Source of the DNA: CANHBY01 sp046342195
GTDB taxonomy: Bacteria > Pseudomonadota > Gammaproteobacteria > Burkholderiales > Burkholderiaceae_C
NCBI GenBank assembly: GCA_046342195.1
Contig: JBKDQE010000035.1
Coordinates: 3,687-67,686, forward strand
Reading direction: 5' to 3'
DNA: 64,000 nucleotides
The stretch's first letter is position 1, and each line of letters begins with the position of its first letter. The notes beneath the pieces were generated by a model that worked only from the letters and a program-made list of their open reading frames with translations, did no database searches and was not told where the DNA came from. Positions 24,499 through 34,250 of the stretch are shown one piece after another. The position numbers were made by a program, and so were the translations under genes.

Positions 24499-25713
24499 TT
24501 ATTTGACCCAGGTGTTCATTTGAATGATGGGCAGAAGAACGGCCAGAACAATCAAAAGCACGATGACCCCCATGGCTACAATCAGCAAGGGCTCCAGGAT
24601 GGTGGCCAGTTGCAGGGCCCGGCGCTGCACTTCGGCGGACAGTTGTTGAGCCGCTCGGTCGAGCATGGCGGGGAGTTTGCCGGTTTGTTCACCCAGCCTG
24701 GCAAACATGGCCAGCAAGCCAGGAAACCGTTTTTTGCCGGCCAGGGCCGAGGCCAACGGAGCACCTTCACGAACTTGAGCCAAGGCATCCAGGGCGTCGG
24801 CACGCATGGCCCGGTTGGAAAGTGTTTCTGAAGCGGCTTGTACGGCCTTCAGAATGGGCACGCCGGCACCTGACAGCATGGCGAGAGTACCGCAGAATCG
24901 CGCGGCATTGTAGCCTCTGGAGAGCCTGCCGACCAGCGGAAGGCGCAGCCAAGCGGCATCAAAACTTGTCCGGAAAGATGAATGACGTCGCATCAGGGTG
25001 AGGCCAGCAGCGGTGCTGACGATGCCCAGCAACAGCAGCCATCCATGATTTTTCAAAAAACTGCTGACCTGAAGCATCACCACGGTAAGCATGGGCAGAG
25101 TACGCTTGGAGCTGGTAAAAACTGAGGCCACCTGTGGCACCACATAGGTCATCAAAAAAATCACAATCAGGATGGCAATGACAGACACAATGGCCGGGTA
25201 AAGAGTGGCTGCCACCAACTTGCTGCGCAAGGTTTGGCGCTCTTCGAGAGCGTCGGCCAAGCGCTCCAGCACCAAGCCCAAAGCGCCGCTTTGTTCGCCG
25301 GCGGCAACCACGCCGCAGTAGACCTCATCAAATTCCTGGGGGGCCGAAGACAGCGCTTGGGCAAACGGTGCGCCGGAATTGACCTCTGCCCTCAGATGGG
25401 CCAGTAATTCGCGTTCTGAGTCGCTGGCGGATTCTTCGCTCAAAGCCGTCAGTGCGCGCTCTAGCGGTAAGCCGCTGCTCACCAGACCTGCAATTTGGCG
25501 AGTCCAGACGGCCAAGCCGGTGGCACTAAAAACGCGCCGTTTGAAAGTGGCTGCAGCCCCCAGGCCCCGGGTTGAGGAAACAAGGGTCACATTCATGGGC
25601 ACCAGAGCCTGGGCTCGAAGTTGAGCCCTGGCGGCCTTGATGTTATCGGCTTCCAGCAGGCCACTGGACGATTTTCCTTCAGTATTAATGGCTTCAAATT
25701 TGTAAGCAGGCAT
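24499..25713 (-). CDS. gspF: type II secretion inner-membrane platform protein
   Basis: A 404-residue GspF with two T2SSF domains, each a helical bundle ending in membrane helices. Landmarks are AVWTRQIAGLVSSGLPLERAL, LYPAIVSVIAILIVIFLMTYVVP and the last helix LLIVAMGVIVLLIVLAVLLPI. It anchors the GspE ATPase and pseudopilus assembly. ATG 25713 (MPAYKFEAINTEGK) is the family start; an upstream extension is not conserved. It is last in the GHIJKLMNDEF operon and convergent with tyrS. Confidence 0.95.
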   Translation of the reverse strand: MPAYKFEAINTEGKSSSGLLEADNIKAARAQLRAQALVPMNVTLVSSTRGLGAAATFKRRVFSATGLAVWTRQIAGLVSSGLPLERALTALSEESASDSERELLAHLRAEVNSGAPFAQALSSAPQEFDEVYCGVVAAGEQSGALGLVLERLADALEERQTLRSKLVAATLYPAIVSVIAILIVIFLMTYVVPQVASVFTSSKRTLPMLTVVMLQVSSFLKNHGWLLLLGIVSTAAGLTLMRRHSSFRTSFDAAWLRLPLVGRLSRGYNAARFCGTLAMLSGAGVPILKAVQAASETLSNRAMRADALDALAQVREGAPLASALAGKKRFPGLLAMFARLGEQTGKLPAMLDRAAQQLSAEVQRRALQLATILEPLLIVAMGVIVLLIVLAVLLPIIQMNTWVK

Positions 25714-25732
25714 GGGGACCGTCGTGGTGAAT

Positions 25733-27157
25733 TTAATCGCGGGTGACGCGCCAGACTTCTTCAATAGAGGTCACGCCTTGCGCAACCAGGCGTTCGCCAT
25801 CTTCCCGCATAGAACGCAGTCCAGCCTCGGTGGCCGCCTCCCGCACTTGGGCTTCGGGGGCGCTGGAATGAATGAGTGAGCGCAGGGAGTCATTGATGGC
25901 CATGAGCTCATAGACGCCGGTTCGGCCCTTGTAGCCACTGTGGCCACATTCAGCGCAGCCCACAGGCAGATAACGGCCAGTGACTTCATTGGGCTGTTTA
26001 CAGTGGGGGCAAAGGATACGAACCAGGCGCTGGGCCAGCACGCCCAGCAGGCTGGAGCTCAGCAAGAAGGGCTCGACGCCCATATCAACGAGACGGGTAA
26101 TGGCGCTGGGGGCGTCATTGGTATGCAAGGTGGCAAGAACCAAGTGACCTGTGAGGGAAGCCTGGATGGCGATTTGTGCCGTTTCAAAGTCGCGAATTTC
26201 ACCAATCATGATGACATCAGGGTCTTGACGCAAAATGGCGCGCAGCGCTTTCGCAAAAGTCAACTCGATGCGCGGATTGACCTGGGTTTGGCCGATGCCC
26301 GCCAGTTCATATTCGATGGGATCTTCGACAGTGAGGACATTTGTGGTGCTGACATCCAGCTCACCCAAAGAAGCGTAAAGGGTGGTGGTTTTGCCAGAGC
26401 CTGTGGGCCCCGTGACCAGCACGATACCGTGAGGCTGCATCACCAGGTGGCGGAAGCGGCTCAGGGTGTCGCCGCTCATGCCCAGACCCTGGAGACTGAA
26501 TTTGGCCTCACCTTTATCGAGGAGTCGGAGCACAGCCCGCTCACCATGGGCGGAGGGCAAGGTAGACACACGGACATCAACGGCACGCCCGCCAATGCGG
26601 AGCGAGATCCGGCCATCCTGGGGAAGGCGCTTCTCGGCAATGTCGAGTTCGGCCATGATTTTAAGCCGCGAGATGAGTGCTGCGTGCAGGGCCTTGTTGG
26701 GTTGCACGACTTCCCTCAATGTGCCATCTACGCGGAAGCGTACCGAACTGCTGCGCTCATAGGGCTCAATATGAATGTCTGAGGCCCCATCTTTGACGGC
26801 CTGAGTCAACAGGGCATTGAGCATGCGGATGATCGGGGCATCATTTGAAGATTCGAGCAAGTCTTCGATGGCCGGGAGTGCCTGCAGCATCTGGGAAAGA
26901 TCAACCGCACTTTCGACTTCCCCGACCACGGTGGCCGCACTCGATTCGCTGCCGGCATAAACTTCTGCAATGCGCTGAGCCAGCGTGCTGGATGCTTCAT
27001 ATTCGAGCGCATCAACTCTGTAAAGCCGAAGCACTTCACTCACCATGCTGAGCGAGGCAGCCTCGCCTCCCCAAAGAATGACTTGATCATCGTTCTGCTC
27101 AAGAAGCAGGGCATGCGCCTTGGCAAAGCTGTATGGCAAAGGATATTTGGCGCCCAT
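25733..27157 (-). CDS. gspE: type II secretion assembly ATPase
   Basis: A 474-residue GspE/PulE ATPase. It has an N-terminal domain, then IIRMLNALLTQAVKDGASDIHIEP, Walker A GPTGSGKTTTLY, the Asp and His boxes (LTVEDPIEYE and HLVLATLHTNDAPSA), Walker B with MIGEIRD, and a zinc site CPHC..CAEC near the C-terminus. It powers pseudopilus assembly from the cytoplasm. It starts 9 bp after the gspD stop. Confidence 0.96.
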   Translation of the reverse strand: MGAKYPLPYSFAKAHALLLEQNDDQVILWGGEAASLSMVSEVLRLYRVDALEYEASSTLAQRIAEVYAGSESSAATVVGEVESAVDLSQMLQALPAIEDLLESSNDAPIIRMLNALLTQAVKDGASDIHIEPYERSSSVRFRVDGTLREVVQPNKALHAALISRLKIMAELDIAEKRLPQDGRISLRIGGRAVDVRVSTLPSAHGERAVLRLLDKGEAKFSLQGLGMSGDTLSRFRHLVMQPHGIVLVTGPTGSGKTTTLYASLGELDVSTTNVLTVEDPIEYELAGIGQTQVNPRIELTFAKALRAILRQDPDVIMIGEIRDFETAQIAIQASLTGHLVLATLHTNDAPSAITRLVDMGVEPFLLSSSLLGVLAQRLVRILCPHCKQPNEVTGRYLPVGCAECGHSGYKGRTGVYELMAINDSLRSLIHSSAPEAQVREAATEAGLRSMREDGERLVAQGVTSIEEVWRVTRD

Positions 27158-27166
27158 GAGGTGTGT

Positions 27167-29311
27167 TCAGGGTTGGGGAACAGGCTCGGGGTTGGCAGGC
27201 TGTTGAGGGGCCGTTTCAGGGCGCGGCGGCAAGAGCGGGGCTTCATTGATACCCATGACCCGACTGGGTGTTGGTTGCACGTTTTGCTGCTTGGCCCGGA
27301 TTACATCATAACGGTCCAAGGTGATGGTATTTGCGGCGTTTTGAGTACGAATAACCACAGGCCGCAAGAACACCATCAAATTGGTTTTGGTGCGCTCCCG
27401 GCTGTCACTGCGAAACAGCCCCCCCAGAAGCGGCATGTCACCGAGGCCCGGCACCTTGGAAGAGCCACCGCTGAATTCATCCTTGAGCAGCCCGCCGAGC
27501 ACCATGATTTGACCGTCATCGACCACCACGGTAGTTTCAATAGAACTTTTGTCAGTGGTGGGGCCAGCGGCCGAAGTGAGCTCTTTAAGTACTGCCGAGT
27601 TTTCCTGATAGATGCTCATGCGAACGGTGCCACCTTCGCCGATCTGTGGCTTGACTCTCAGCGTGAGGCCGACATCCTTGCGCTCGATAGTCTGGAACGG
27701 GTTGGTGGCACCTGTGTTGCTGCCGGTGTTGGTGTATTGGCCCGTGATGAACGGCACGTTTTGGCCAATGACAATTTTGGCTTCTTCGTTGTCCAGCGCC
27801 ACCAGGTTGGGGGTGGAGAGAATATCTGCAGCGGTGTTGGATTCGAGGAACTGGGCCAAAGAAGCCAGGGTATAAACCCCTCCAAAATTACGAACCAGGC
27901 CGATATTCAGGCCATTCCCTGGGGCTGTGGGGTTCCCGCTGCCCGCCCCAGCCGAAAGATTGATGATGTTGTTGGCGCCAGGAAAATTGGTGCCGGCCGC
28001 CAGCAATGTTTTATCGCCCCTGTTGCCCAGCAGCCCTTGCCATTGAAACCCGAACTCGGCCGCCTTTTTGGCATCTACTTTGACAATCATCGATTCGATA
28101 TAAACCTGTGCCCGCCTTGAGTCGAGTTGATCAATCACGGCCCTGAGTTGTTTATAAATTGGCTCCGGAGCCGTGATAATGAGCGAATTAGTGGTGGGAT
28201 CGGCTTGGATGAAGCCGCCAGTCGAGGGCCCGGCAGAGGCACTTACTGGCGTAGTTGCCGGGGAGGCCGGGTTCGCTCCGGGACTGGCCCCTCCGGCCGC
28301 AGGCGAGGCCGGCACCGGGCTGCTGAGCCCAGGTGAAGCACCGCTTGAGCCCCCGGCATTGGCGGCATAGGCTGCCCTTAACACCGCAGCCAGCTTGGTT
28401 GCATCTGCGTTTTTCAAATAAACGACCCAAATATTCCCCATACCTCTTGTGGTGGGCTGATCCAGCTTGGTGATCAGGCTACGCACCGAGGCCAGACGAG
28501 CCTGGTTAGCCGCTTTGATCAGCAGGGAATTACTGCGAGGATCTACCATGATAGACATGGGGGTGCCCGCTGGAGCCGCACCCTGTGCACCAGTGGTTTC
28601 CGATATTTTCTGAACCAAAGCCGCGATGTCGGAAGCCACTGCATGTTTCAAGGTGACCACTTCGAGATCGCTGGAGCTGGAGACATCCATGCTGGCAATG
28701 ATTTTGGCAATCCGGTGCAAATTGTCAGCGTAGTCTGTCACTACGAGAGAATTGTTGCCAGGGTTCACATTGATGGTATTGTTCGGGCTGATCAAGGGCC
28801 GCAAAACAGGCACCAGGTTGTTCGCGTTTTCATGGTTGAGCACAAAAATTTGTGTCAAAATCTGGTCACCCTTGCGGGTCACTTCGCCCACCGAAACGCT
28901 GCCGGTTTGGAGTTTCGCATCGGCTTCTGGCACCACCTTGAACAAGCCTCCCACCTCCACCACCGTGAAGCCCAAGCCGCGCAAAGCGGCCAGAAAATTC
29001 AAATAAGCTTCACGGGGGCTCAAAGGCTCGTCGCTGTAAAGGCTGATGTTGCCCTTGACGCGCGGGTCCACAATAAACTGCTGTTTCAAAATTGCCCCCA
29101 TCGCCCGGCTGACCGCTTCAATGTCGGCGTTCACAAAATTGAGTACCACGGGCTCACCTTGAAATCGTTTGCTTGCAGGCACCTGAACTTGAGCTCCACC
29201 TGTTTGGGCAAAAACAGTAGCAGATGCGCCAAGAGCCAGCCACAGCAAAGCCTTCAAGACGCGGGTGGCCCTTGAATAGGGCAGCCAAGTAAGGCAAAAA
29301 TGCTTCTTCAT
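27167..29311 (-). CDS. gspD: type II secretion outer-membrane secretin
   Basis: A 714-residue secretin. A signal peptide ends in TVFAQTG, followed by N0-N3 ring domains (LNFVNADIEAVSRAMGAI, VTLKHAVASDIAALV, TNSLIITAPEPIYKQLRAVI) and the secretin beta-barrel domain with VPFITGQYT, VGLTLRVKPQI and VPGLGDMPLLGGLFR. A long Gly/Ser/Ala/Pro linker lies inside N3. It forms the exit pore. ATG 29311 overlaps the gspN stop by 4 bp. Confidence 0.96.
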   Translation of the reverse strand: MKKHFCLTWLPYSRATRVLKALLWLALGASATVFAQTGGAQVQVPASKRFQGEPVVLNFVNADIEAVSRAMGAILKQQFIVDPRVKGNISLYSDEPLSPREAYLNFLAALRGLGFTVVEVGGLFKVVPEADAKLQTGSVSVGEVTRKGDQILTQIFVLNHENANNLVPVLRPLISPNNTINVNPGNNSLVVTDYADNLHRIAKIIASMDVSSSSDLEVVTLKHAVASDIAALVQKISETTGAQGAAPAGTPMSIMVDPRSNSLLIKAANQARLASVRSLITKLDQPTTRGMGNIWVVYLKNADATKLAAVLRAAYAANAGGSSGASPGLSSPVPASPAAGGASPGANPASPATTPVSASAGPSTGGFIQADPTTNSLIITAPEPIYKQLRAVIDQLDSRRAQVYIESMIVKVDAKKAAEFGFQWQGLLGNRGDKTLLAAGTNFPGANNIINLSAGAGSGNPTAPGNGLNIGLVRNFGGVYTLASLAQFLESNTAADILSTPNLVALDNEEAKIVIGQNVPFITGQYTNTGSNTGATNPFQTIERKDVGLTLRVKPQIGEGGTVRMSIYQENSAVLKELTSAAGPTTDKSSIETTVVVDDGQIMVLGGLLKDEFSGGSSKVPGLGDMPLLGGLFRSDSRERTKTNLMVFLRPVVIRTQNAANTITLDRYDVIRAKQQNVQPTPSRVMGINEAPLLPPRPETAPQQPANPEPVPQP

Positions 29312-30207
29312 ACTGATCCGATCGAAATGACAGACCGAGAGCCATCGCGCCACCCAATCACATTGAGCAGGTTTTGCAGCGCAGCTTGATCCTCGGGGTT
29401 GGTGGTGGCTTCACCACGAAAACGCAGGCCACCTGCACCCCAGTTCCCTGAACCATCCAGTTTCAAGGCGCCATTCAGAGTACTGAGCTTGAGTATCATG
29501 CCTTCAACATGACCTCCATCATGACCTTGCACTGAAAGGCGATAGCTGCCCAAGGGCCTGCGAGTGGACAGTCGTGATGAAAGATGCAAAAGGTCCAGAT
29601 CCGCTTGGCCTTTAAAAATCCAGTGGCCCTGGACCCTTTCAATGCTGAGTTGGTCAAAACTCAAACGCACAGGGCCCTGAAGCTGCAAGGTGTTCCATGG
29701 AGTTCCGAGCCCGGACAGCCAGGCGCTGGGCCACTGACCAACGATGCCCACCGTGGAGGGCGTCAGTAACACTTCGGTACGGCCCCAGCCGGGCTTGATG
29801 AGCAGGATCAGGGGGCCCTGGAGACAGCAGCTTTGCGATAATCGAATTTCAAGGCCCTGTTTGTGCAGGCCGATGTCCCACTCGATACGCCCCGGCAAGG
29901 CGCTGGCATCGCGGCTGTCACGCCCCCCCGTGAGCACCAAAATGCCACTGCCGCCCCATATGGTGCCTTGGGGCTGATCAAGGAGAATATAATTCTGGCT
30001 GGCCGACGCCAAGCCTTGCGCCAGCCATGTTGCCGGGGCAAATGCCAACAGCCCGATCAAGGCACCTGTCAGCGCGCCAGCCAAACCCCAACGCCGGCCA
30101 GCCATTCGAGCTTGATCCCAAACGGCCTCGGCCGAAGTAGTGTCTTTCAACTTGAAACCGGCTTCTTTAAAAAACGTCCCTGGCTGAGTTTTTTTTCTGC
30201 CTTTCAT
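29308..30207 (-). CDS. gspN: type II secretion protein N
   Basis: A 299-residue GspN with one N-terminal membrane helix (GALTGALIGLLAFAPATWL) and a beta-rich periplasmic region (YILLDQPQGTIWGGSG, LKLDGSGNWGAGGLRFRGEA) typical of the family. It is an accessory envelope component of some systems. It overlaps gspM and gspD by 4 bp each, so translation is coupled. Confidence 0.9.
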   Translation of the reverse strand: MKGRKKTQPGTFFKEAGFKLKDTTSAEAVWDQARMAGRRWGLAGALTGALIGLLAFAPATWLAQGLASASQNYILLDQPQGTIWGGSGILVLTGGRDSRDASALPGRIEWDIGLHKQGLEIRLSQSCCLQGPLILLIKPGWGRTEVLLTPSTVGIVGQWPSAWLSGLGTPWNTLQLQGPVRLSFDQLSIERVQGHWIFKGQADLDLLHLSSRLSTRRPLGSYRLSVQGHDGGHVEGMILKLSTLNGALKLDGSGNWGAGGLRFRGEATTNPEDQAALQNLLNVIGWRDGSRSVISIGSV

Positions 30208-30701
30208 GATGCCGGCCCTCCCAAAATGAGCATGATCGTGCCAGAGTAGCCTTGGCCTGTTCGATTCAACTGCACTTCAACAGGGCGGGCCCGAGCAGCA
30301 CTGCGTACTTCACTGAGCCAATTTTTCAGGGCTGCCGGCGGCACGTTGGTCAGGGTCAGGGTGGCTTGATTGCCGAGTATTGAAATACGGCCTTGAGGTC
30401 CCAAACGATCTGTGGCAGACTGAACTGATGTGATTGCTTGAGCGTTGGGGACAGGCAAAATTTCCTGCAATACACGACTTTCCTGCGCCATTCGATTCAA
30501 CTGCTGCCACTGATTTTCAAGGCGATTGATCTCTGGTGGGGCTTTTTGCAAGGTGCGCCAAGCCGGCTGGATAGCGACGACCCAGCCCCCATAAAACCCC
30601 ACGGCGCAAGCGGCGAGGGTCAAGGCACGCCGGTCCCGCGACGCCAAATGCCCCCACCAAGCCGGCAGGTTCGAGAGGCTGGAGAGCCATTTGCCGCTCA
30701 T
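30204..30701 (-). CDS. gspM: type II secretion protein M
   Basis: A 165-residue GspM. It has a short cytoplasmic start, one membrane helix (LTLAACAVGFYGGWVVAI) and a ferredoxin-like periplasmic domain with LTNVPPAALKNWLSEVRS and PVEVQLNRTGQGYSG. It partners GspL in the inner-membrane platform. It overlaps both neighbours by ATGA. Confidence 0.92.
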   Translation of the reverse strand: MSGKWLSSLSNLPAWWGHLASRDRRALTLAACAVGFYGGWVVAIQPAWRTLQKAPPEINRLENQWQQLNRMAQESRVLQEILPVPNAQAITSVQSATDRLGPQGRISILGNQATLTLTNVPPAALKNWLSEVRSAARARPVEVQLNRTGQGYSGTIMLILGGPAS

Positions 30702-31969
30702 TGCCCTCCCCCAATTTGCAGACGGGGCCCGGAACTTCGACTCAAAATCATTTGTGTCTCAGACGCTTCAACCCTCCACCCTTGGCGAATCAAAGCATTG
30801 CGAAATTGTTCCCGTTGCGCATCGGTCCAACCCAGGGCTGCCAGGCTCAGGCGGCCCTCCTTGTATTGAAGATGCTCCACGGGAGGGCGGCCCAAGGGCC
30901 ACGCAGATGCTGCTGCCTGAAGTGCCGGCTCAAAATCTTCTTCGCTGGGCTGGCCAGCGATGGTGCGCAAAGTTTGAAGCTCTCTTTGCATTTGCAGCGG
31001 TGCATCAAGCACCACTTGAACCTGAGGGAAGGCCGCTTTCAAAGTTTGCGTCAAGGCTGCCTGGAGTTCCTTGATTTTGGCTTGTTGCCGCCAGGCCCAC
31101 AAGTTCAGGCCCAGCATCTGAATCAGGGCCAGACTGATCAGACCCCATCTGACAGGCCGCCAATGGGGCATCAAAAATTGCCGGTAAAAGTCTTGGGCGG
31201 CCCGCAGACCCCGGCTTTGACGGGCCAAACTGAATTGGCGTAAATTCCAAAGTGTGCGCGAGGCTTGTAAAAGCCGAAAGGGTGCCGGCATGACCTGAAC
31301 CGGCATCCCCAACCAGCGTTCAGCGGCTTGGGCAACCCCTGGCGTGGCAGTCCAGCGGGTACCTGGGGGTGCTGGGCGAGGCACCAAGTGCCGTGCCAAC
31401 GAGCCATCCAGGGCGAAAACAGCGACTCCATCGACATGGGACCAACTCAAGGTCAAGGCATCTCCCCCAAGATGCTCCGTGGAGTCTGGGTTTTCAGAGA
31501 AATGGCCGCTGGCGAGGTCATCAGGCCACATTGAAGGCACCACACGATCTACAAACACGTTGGCCTGCTCGAGTGCTGCCAACTCAGATCTTAACCACGG
31601 CAAATGAAGCGCGGCAATCCAGGTGGGCTGACCCGGCACGGCCAACGGAGCCACAGCCAACAAGGTGTTTTCAGCATCATCCAAAACAGATTCTTCCAAG
31701 ACACCGATCAGCGCCGCGGACAGCTTGGCCGCAGGCGCCTTGGGCAGCGTGATGCGATGCCAGCTGACATCCGCATCAGCCAGCACAGCCACCACGGCAT
31801 CGGCCTTCGGCAACAACGCTGCGGTACAGCACCCTTGACCGGTGAGGTCGGTGCCGTTGGCGGTCAAGGCGTAGTTGTATTCCTTGACAGCGGCATCAGA
31901 AGGGAAATTCAGTGAGCTTCCGACATGCAGCCGCTGGCGCGGCGGAATTTGAACCACGAGAACAATCAT
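30698..31969 (-). CDS. gspL: type II secretion protein L
   Basis: A 423-residue GspL. The cytoplasmic actin-like domain includes VLEESVLDDAENTLLAV, and a single membrane helix is in RWGLISLALIQMLGLNLWAW. The periplasmic domain resembles a ferredoxin fold (LQYKEGRLSLAALGW). It recruits GspE to the membrane. A 154-bp gap separates it from gspK, longer than any other gap in this part of the operon. Confidence 0.93.
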   Translation of the reverse strand: MIVLVVQIPPRQRLHVGSSLNFPSDAAVKEYNYALTANGTDLTGQGCCTAALLPKADAVVAVLADADVSWHRITLPKAPAAKLSAALIGVLEESVLDDAENTLLAVAPLAVPGQPTWIAALHLPWLRSELAALEQANVFVDRVVPSMWPDDLASGHFSENPDSTEHLGGDALTLSWSHVDGVAVFALDGSLARHLVPRPAPPGTRWTATPGVAQAAERWLGMPVQVMPAPFRLLQASRTLWNLRQFSLARQSRGLRAAQDFYRQFLMPHWRPVRWGLISLALIQMLGLNLWAWRQQAKIKELQAALTQTLKAAFPQVQVVLDAPLQMQRELQTLRTIAGQPSEEDFEPALQAAASAWPLGRPPVEHLQYKEGRLSLAALGWTDAQREQFRNALIRQGWRVEASETQMILSRSSGPRLQIGGGQ

Positions 31970-32123
31970 GTCGAGTCAGGCAGAAGAGAGGCAGTAAAAA
32001 CCATTGTAGATAAGAGAACCTGGTTTCAACACCACAACACATGACACAGCGCAAGCTTGAAACCAATGACATGGTTTTTTGGATTTTTGGGAAGGCTTGC
32101 CGGGACTTCCCGGTTTGGTTTCA

Positions 32124-33182
32124 TTAGAGTGCACTGGCATTGACACGTTCCCTGAAAATAGCGGCCACTTCCCGACCAAATCGGTGAACCAAAGTACGCT
32201 CTTCCAACCAACGGCCCTCCAGGCGCAAACGGCCGCGTACCTCAAAAAATTCTGTTTGGGTCGTGACCCGATGACCCTCCAGCTTCACTGATTCAGGCAA
32301 TTCTTGGGCCGCATCCTGAAGGTTGTTGAAGGGATCTCGCTGGCGTTTCTCGATCAATCGCTGAGCCGTTGCCAAATCCAGGCCCTGAATCACCGCTGCC
32401 AACACTTCCCTCGGCGCCGTATTGATGTTGACCGGGGCGGCCCGGGGCAGCAGCACCACATACCGCTCTAAATGTTGGAGCGTGCCAGGATCGATCCCGA
32501 ACCAAGCCAACTGCGCTACAGACCGCGGAGGGATCTGGGCGGTCGCAGGGGCCTCTCCAGCGCCGGAAGCCGATTTCACGGCCATCTGTTGGGAACGATG
32601 GGGGGGGAAATTGCTGTTAAGCATAATTTGGGCAATCCGTCTTGCCGTGTCTGGGGGCACATTGATGTTTTCAAATAGGCGTTGAAGCACCCCCTGTTCG
32701 GCAGGGTCAAGGCGACCCTCCCTGATTAAATTGCTCAGGTTATAGCGCGACTGGGCATCGGTGATGCTGCCCGATAAAAAGGCCTCAGGCCCGTCGTTTG
32801 CCTGACTTTTATCAAGCGCCAAAAAAGTTGAAAGGCGCGCCTCTGCCAAGGGCGCCGCCCAGACTTCGCCCAAATGATCCGGGCCGCCATTTCGTGCATC
32901 TTCACGAAGAATCAGCCGGGCCCAGTCTAACGCACCGGTCAAAATCCAGGCCGATTGGGCTCTTGCTCGTTCGGCCGCTTCAACTTGAACAGACCGCCAT
33001 TGCTGCCACACCATGGAGGCCGACAAAGTCGCCACCAAGGCCACAATCATCATGGCCATCAGTAAGGCAGCGCCATACTGACGCCGCCCTGACAGGTGTG
33101 CCCTGGTGACGACATGTGGGCCTGGTTTTTGGGCCTTCCAACCCGAAAACCTGCCCTGCAGTGTACTGGTCAAGGTCTCCAT
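32124..33182 (-). CDS. gspK: type II secretion minor pseudopilin K
   Basis: A 352-residue GspK. It has a long leader, then a prepilin-type helix beginning GAALLMAMMIVALVATLSASM. The large periplasmic domain has YNLSNLIREG, the SAM-like helix-hairpin-helix PVNINTAPREVLAAV and the ..EFFEVRGRL.. segment. It forms the pseudopilus tip with GspI and GspJ. It lacks Glu at position 5 of the mature helix, as GspK proteins do. The start overlaps the gspJ end by 13 bp. Confidence 0.93.
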   Translation of the reverse strand: METLTSTLQGRFSGWKAQKPGPHVVTRAHLSGRRQYGAALLMAMMIVALVATLSASMVWQQWRSVQVEAAERARAQSAWILTGALDWARLILREDARNGGPDHLGEVWAAPLAEARLSTFLALDKSQANDGPEAFLSGSITDAQSRYNLSNLIREGRLDPAEQGVLQRLFENINVPPDTARRIAQIMLNSNFPPHRSQQMAVKSASGAGEAPATAQIPPRSVAQLAWFGIDPGTLQHLERYVVLLPRAAPVNINTAPREVLAAVIQGLDLATAQRLIEKRQRDPFNNLQDAAQELPESVKLEGHRVTTQTEFFEVRGRLRLEGRWLEERTLVHRFGREVAAIFRERVNASAL

Positions 33183-33853
33183 ATGGGGCCTAGTGCAATA
33201 TCACGGGTCAAGGTTCCTTGCAGGCCTCGGCCAGGCGCAAATGTGAGCACCAAGCGAACCCCTGAGGGTAAATCTTCAAAGCGCGAACCTGCAGGCGACT
33301 GGCCGGGCGCCCCACCTAGGTTGGCCTGGACATCGCCACTGGACTGCGCATTGCTCCAGCTGTTGCCCCTGAAAAAATACACCTGCCACTGAGACAACCC
33401 GCTGAGAGTACGCAACTGACCAGGCTCGGAGCCCATCAATTGCTGGCTGCGCAGCCACAGATTGTGCAGATCCTGGCCATTGACTATGCTCGGGCTGGCC
33501 CACCGTAGTAAATGATATTGTCCAGGAACGTCAGTTGTGCGCAATGACCAGGCCACCCACTGCAAGCCCTCGCCAGTGCGCCGAATCAAGCGCAGGGTGA
33601 TTCCATCAAAGCTGATGGCCGGAGCCGCCGGAATTTCTTGAATTGAGGCCAGATCTTGCTCCCATTGGGCAAGAACCGTATTGAGCCTTAAGGTCTGATC
33701 CATGCGGGCTTGGCTGGCATCACGGCTCCGAACAATACCATCGACACCTTGCCACGCCAGCACCGCCAAAATGGCCATGATCATCATGGCCACCAGCACC
33801 TCAACCAAGGTAAAGCCTTGATGGCGTGTGCGGAAAATACCACGTTGACACAT
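33170..33853 (-). CDS. gspJ: type II secretion minor pseudopilin J
   Basis: A 227-residue GspJ with prepilin cleavage site QGFTLVEVLVAMMIMA and hydrophobic N-terminal helix. The periplasmic part has WEQDLASIQEIP and ..LRRTGEGLQWVAW. ATG 33853 lies 2 bp after the gspI stop; a TTG at 33859 overlapping that stop is an alternative. It is a tip-complex subunit. Confidence 0.92.
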   Translation of the reverse strand: MCQRGIFRTRHQGFTLVEVLVAMMIMAILAVLAWQGVDGIVRSRDASQARMDQTLRLNTVLAQWEQDLASIQEIPAAPAISFDGITLRLIRRTGEGLQWVAWSLRTTDVPGQYHLLRWASPSIVNGQDLHNLWLRSQQLMGSEPGQLRTLSGLSQWQVYFFRGNSWSNAQSSGDVQANLGGAPGQSPAGSRFEDLPSGVRLVLTFAPGRGLQGTLTRDIALGPIWRP

Positions 33854-33855
33854 GT

Positions 33856-34239
33856 TCAAACGCGAGAAATGACGGTCGAAATCGTCAAAACGATGTGCCC
33901 CTGGGAATCGATAATTTGCGCATCCACCCGTCTGAAATTGGGGTTGGGGGTGGGCCTTACCATCATGTTGCCGCCATACCGGGTGCCGAGCTGTTCGCAG
34001 TCAAAATCCGAGTCACCCACAGGAGGATACAGCCGGCCCAGGCGCAGGGAGGTTAAATGATTATCGGCGCACCACTGCGCCTCATTGATTTGTGCAAACC
34101 GTTCTGCATTATGGATCATGGAGCCTGCCGCTTGCATCCCGGCGGCTATGGTGATTGCCACAATCGCCAACGCCACCAGCACTTCAATGAGTGTGAAACC
34201 GGGTTGAAATCCGTCAAGGTGCAAGCGGAAGCGGGTCAT
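33856..34239 (-). CDS. gspI: type II secretion minor pseudopilin I
   Basis: A 127-residue GspI with cleavage motif PGFTLIEVLVALAIVAI and the short periplasmic domain with WCADNHL and a C-terminal VLTISTVISRV strand. It nucleates the pseudopilus tip. The gap to gspH is 11 bp. Confidence 0.93.
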   Translation of the reverse strand: MTRFRLHLDGFQPGFTLIEVLVALAIVAITIAAGMQAAGSMIHNAERFAQINEAQWCADNHLTSLRLGRLYPPVGDSDFDCEQLGTRYGGNMMVRPTPNPNFRRVDAQIIDSQGHIVLTISTVISRV

Positions 34240-34250
34240 TGGTTGCCAGG

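Noticed and set aside
25940..28120. Long plus-strand frames opposite gspE and gspD (280 and 345 codons)
   Set aside because: They mirror strongly conserved secretion genes, have no ribosome sites and show no protein families; high-GC third positions commonly open such frames.
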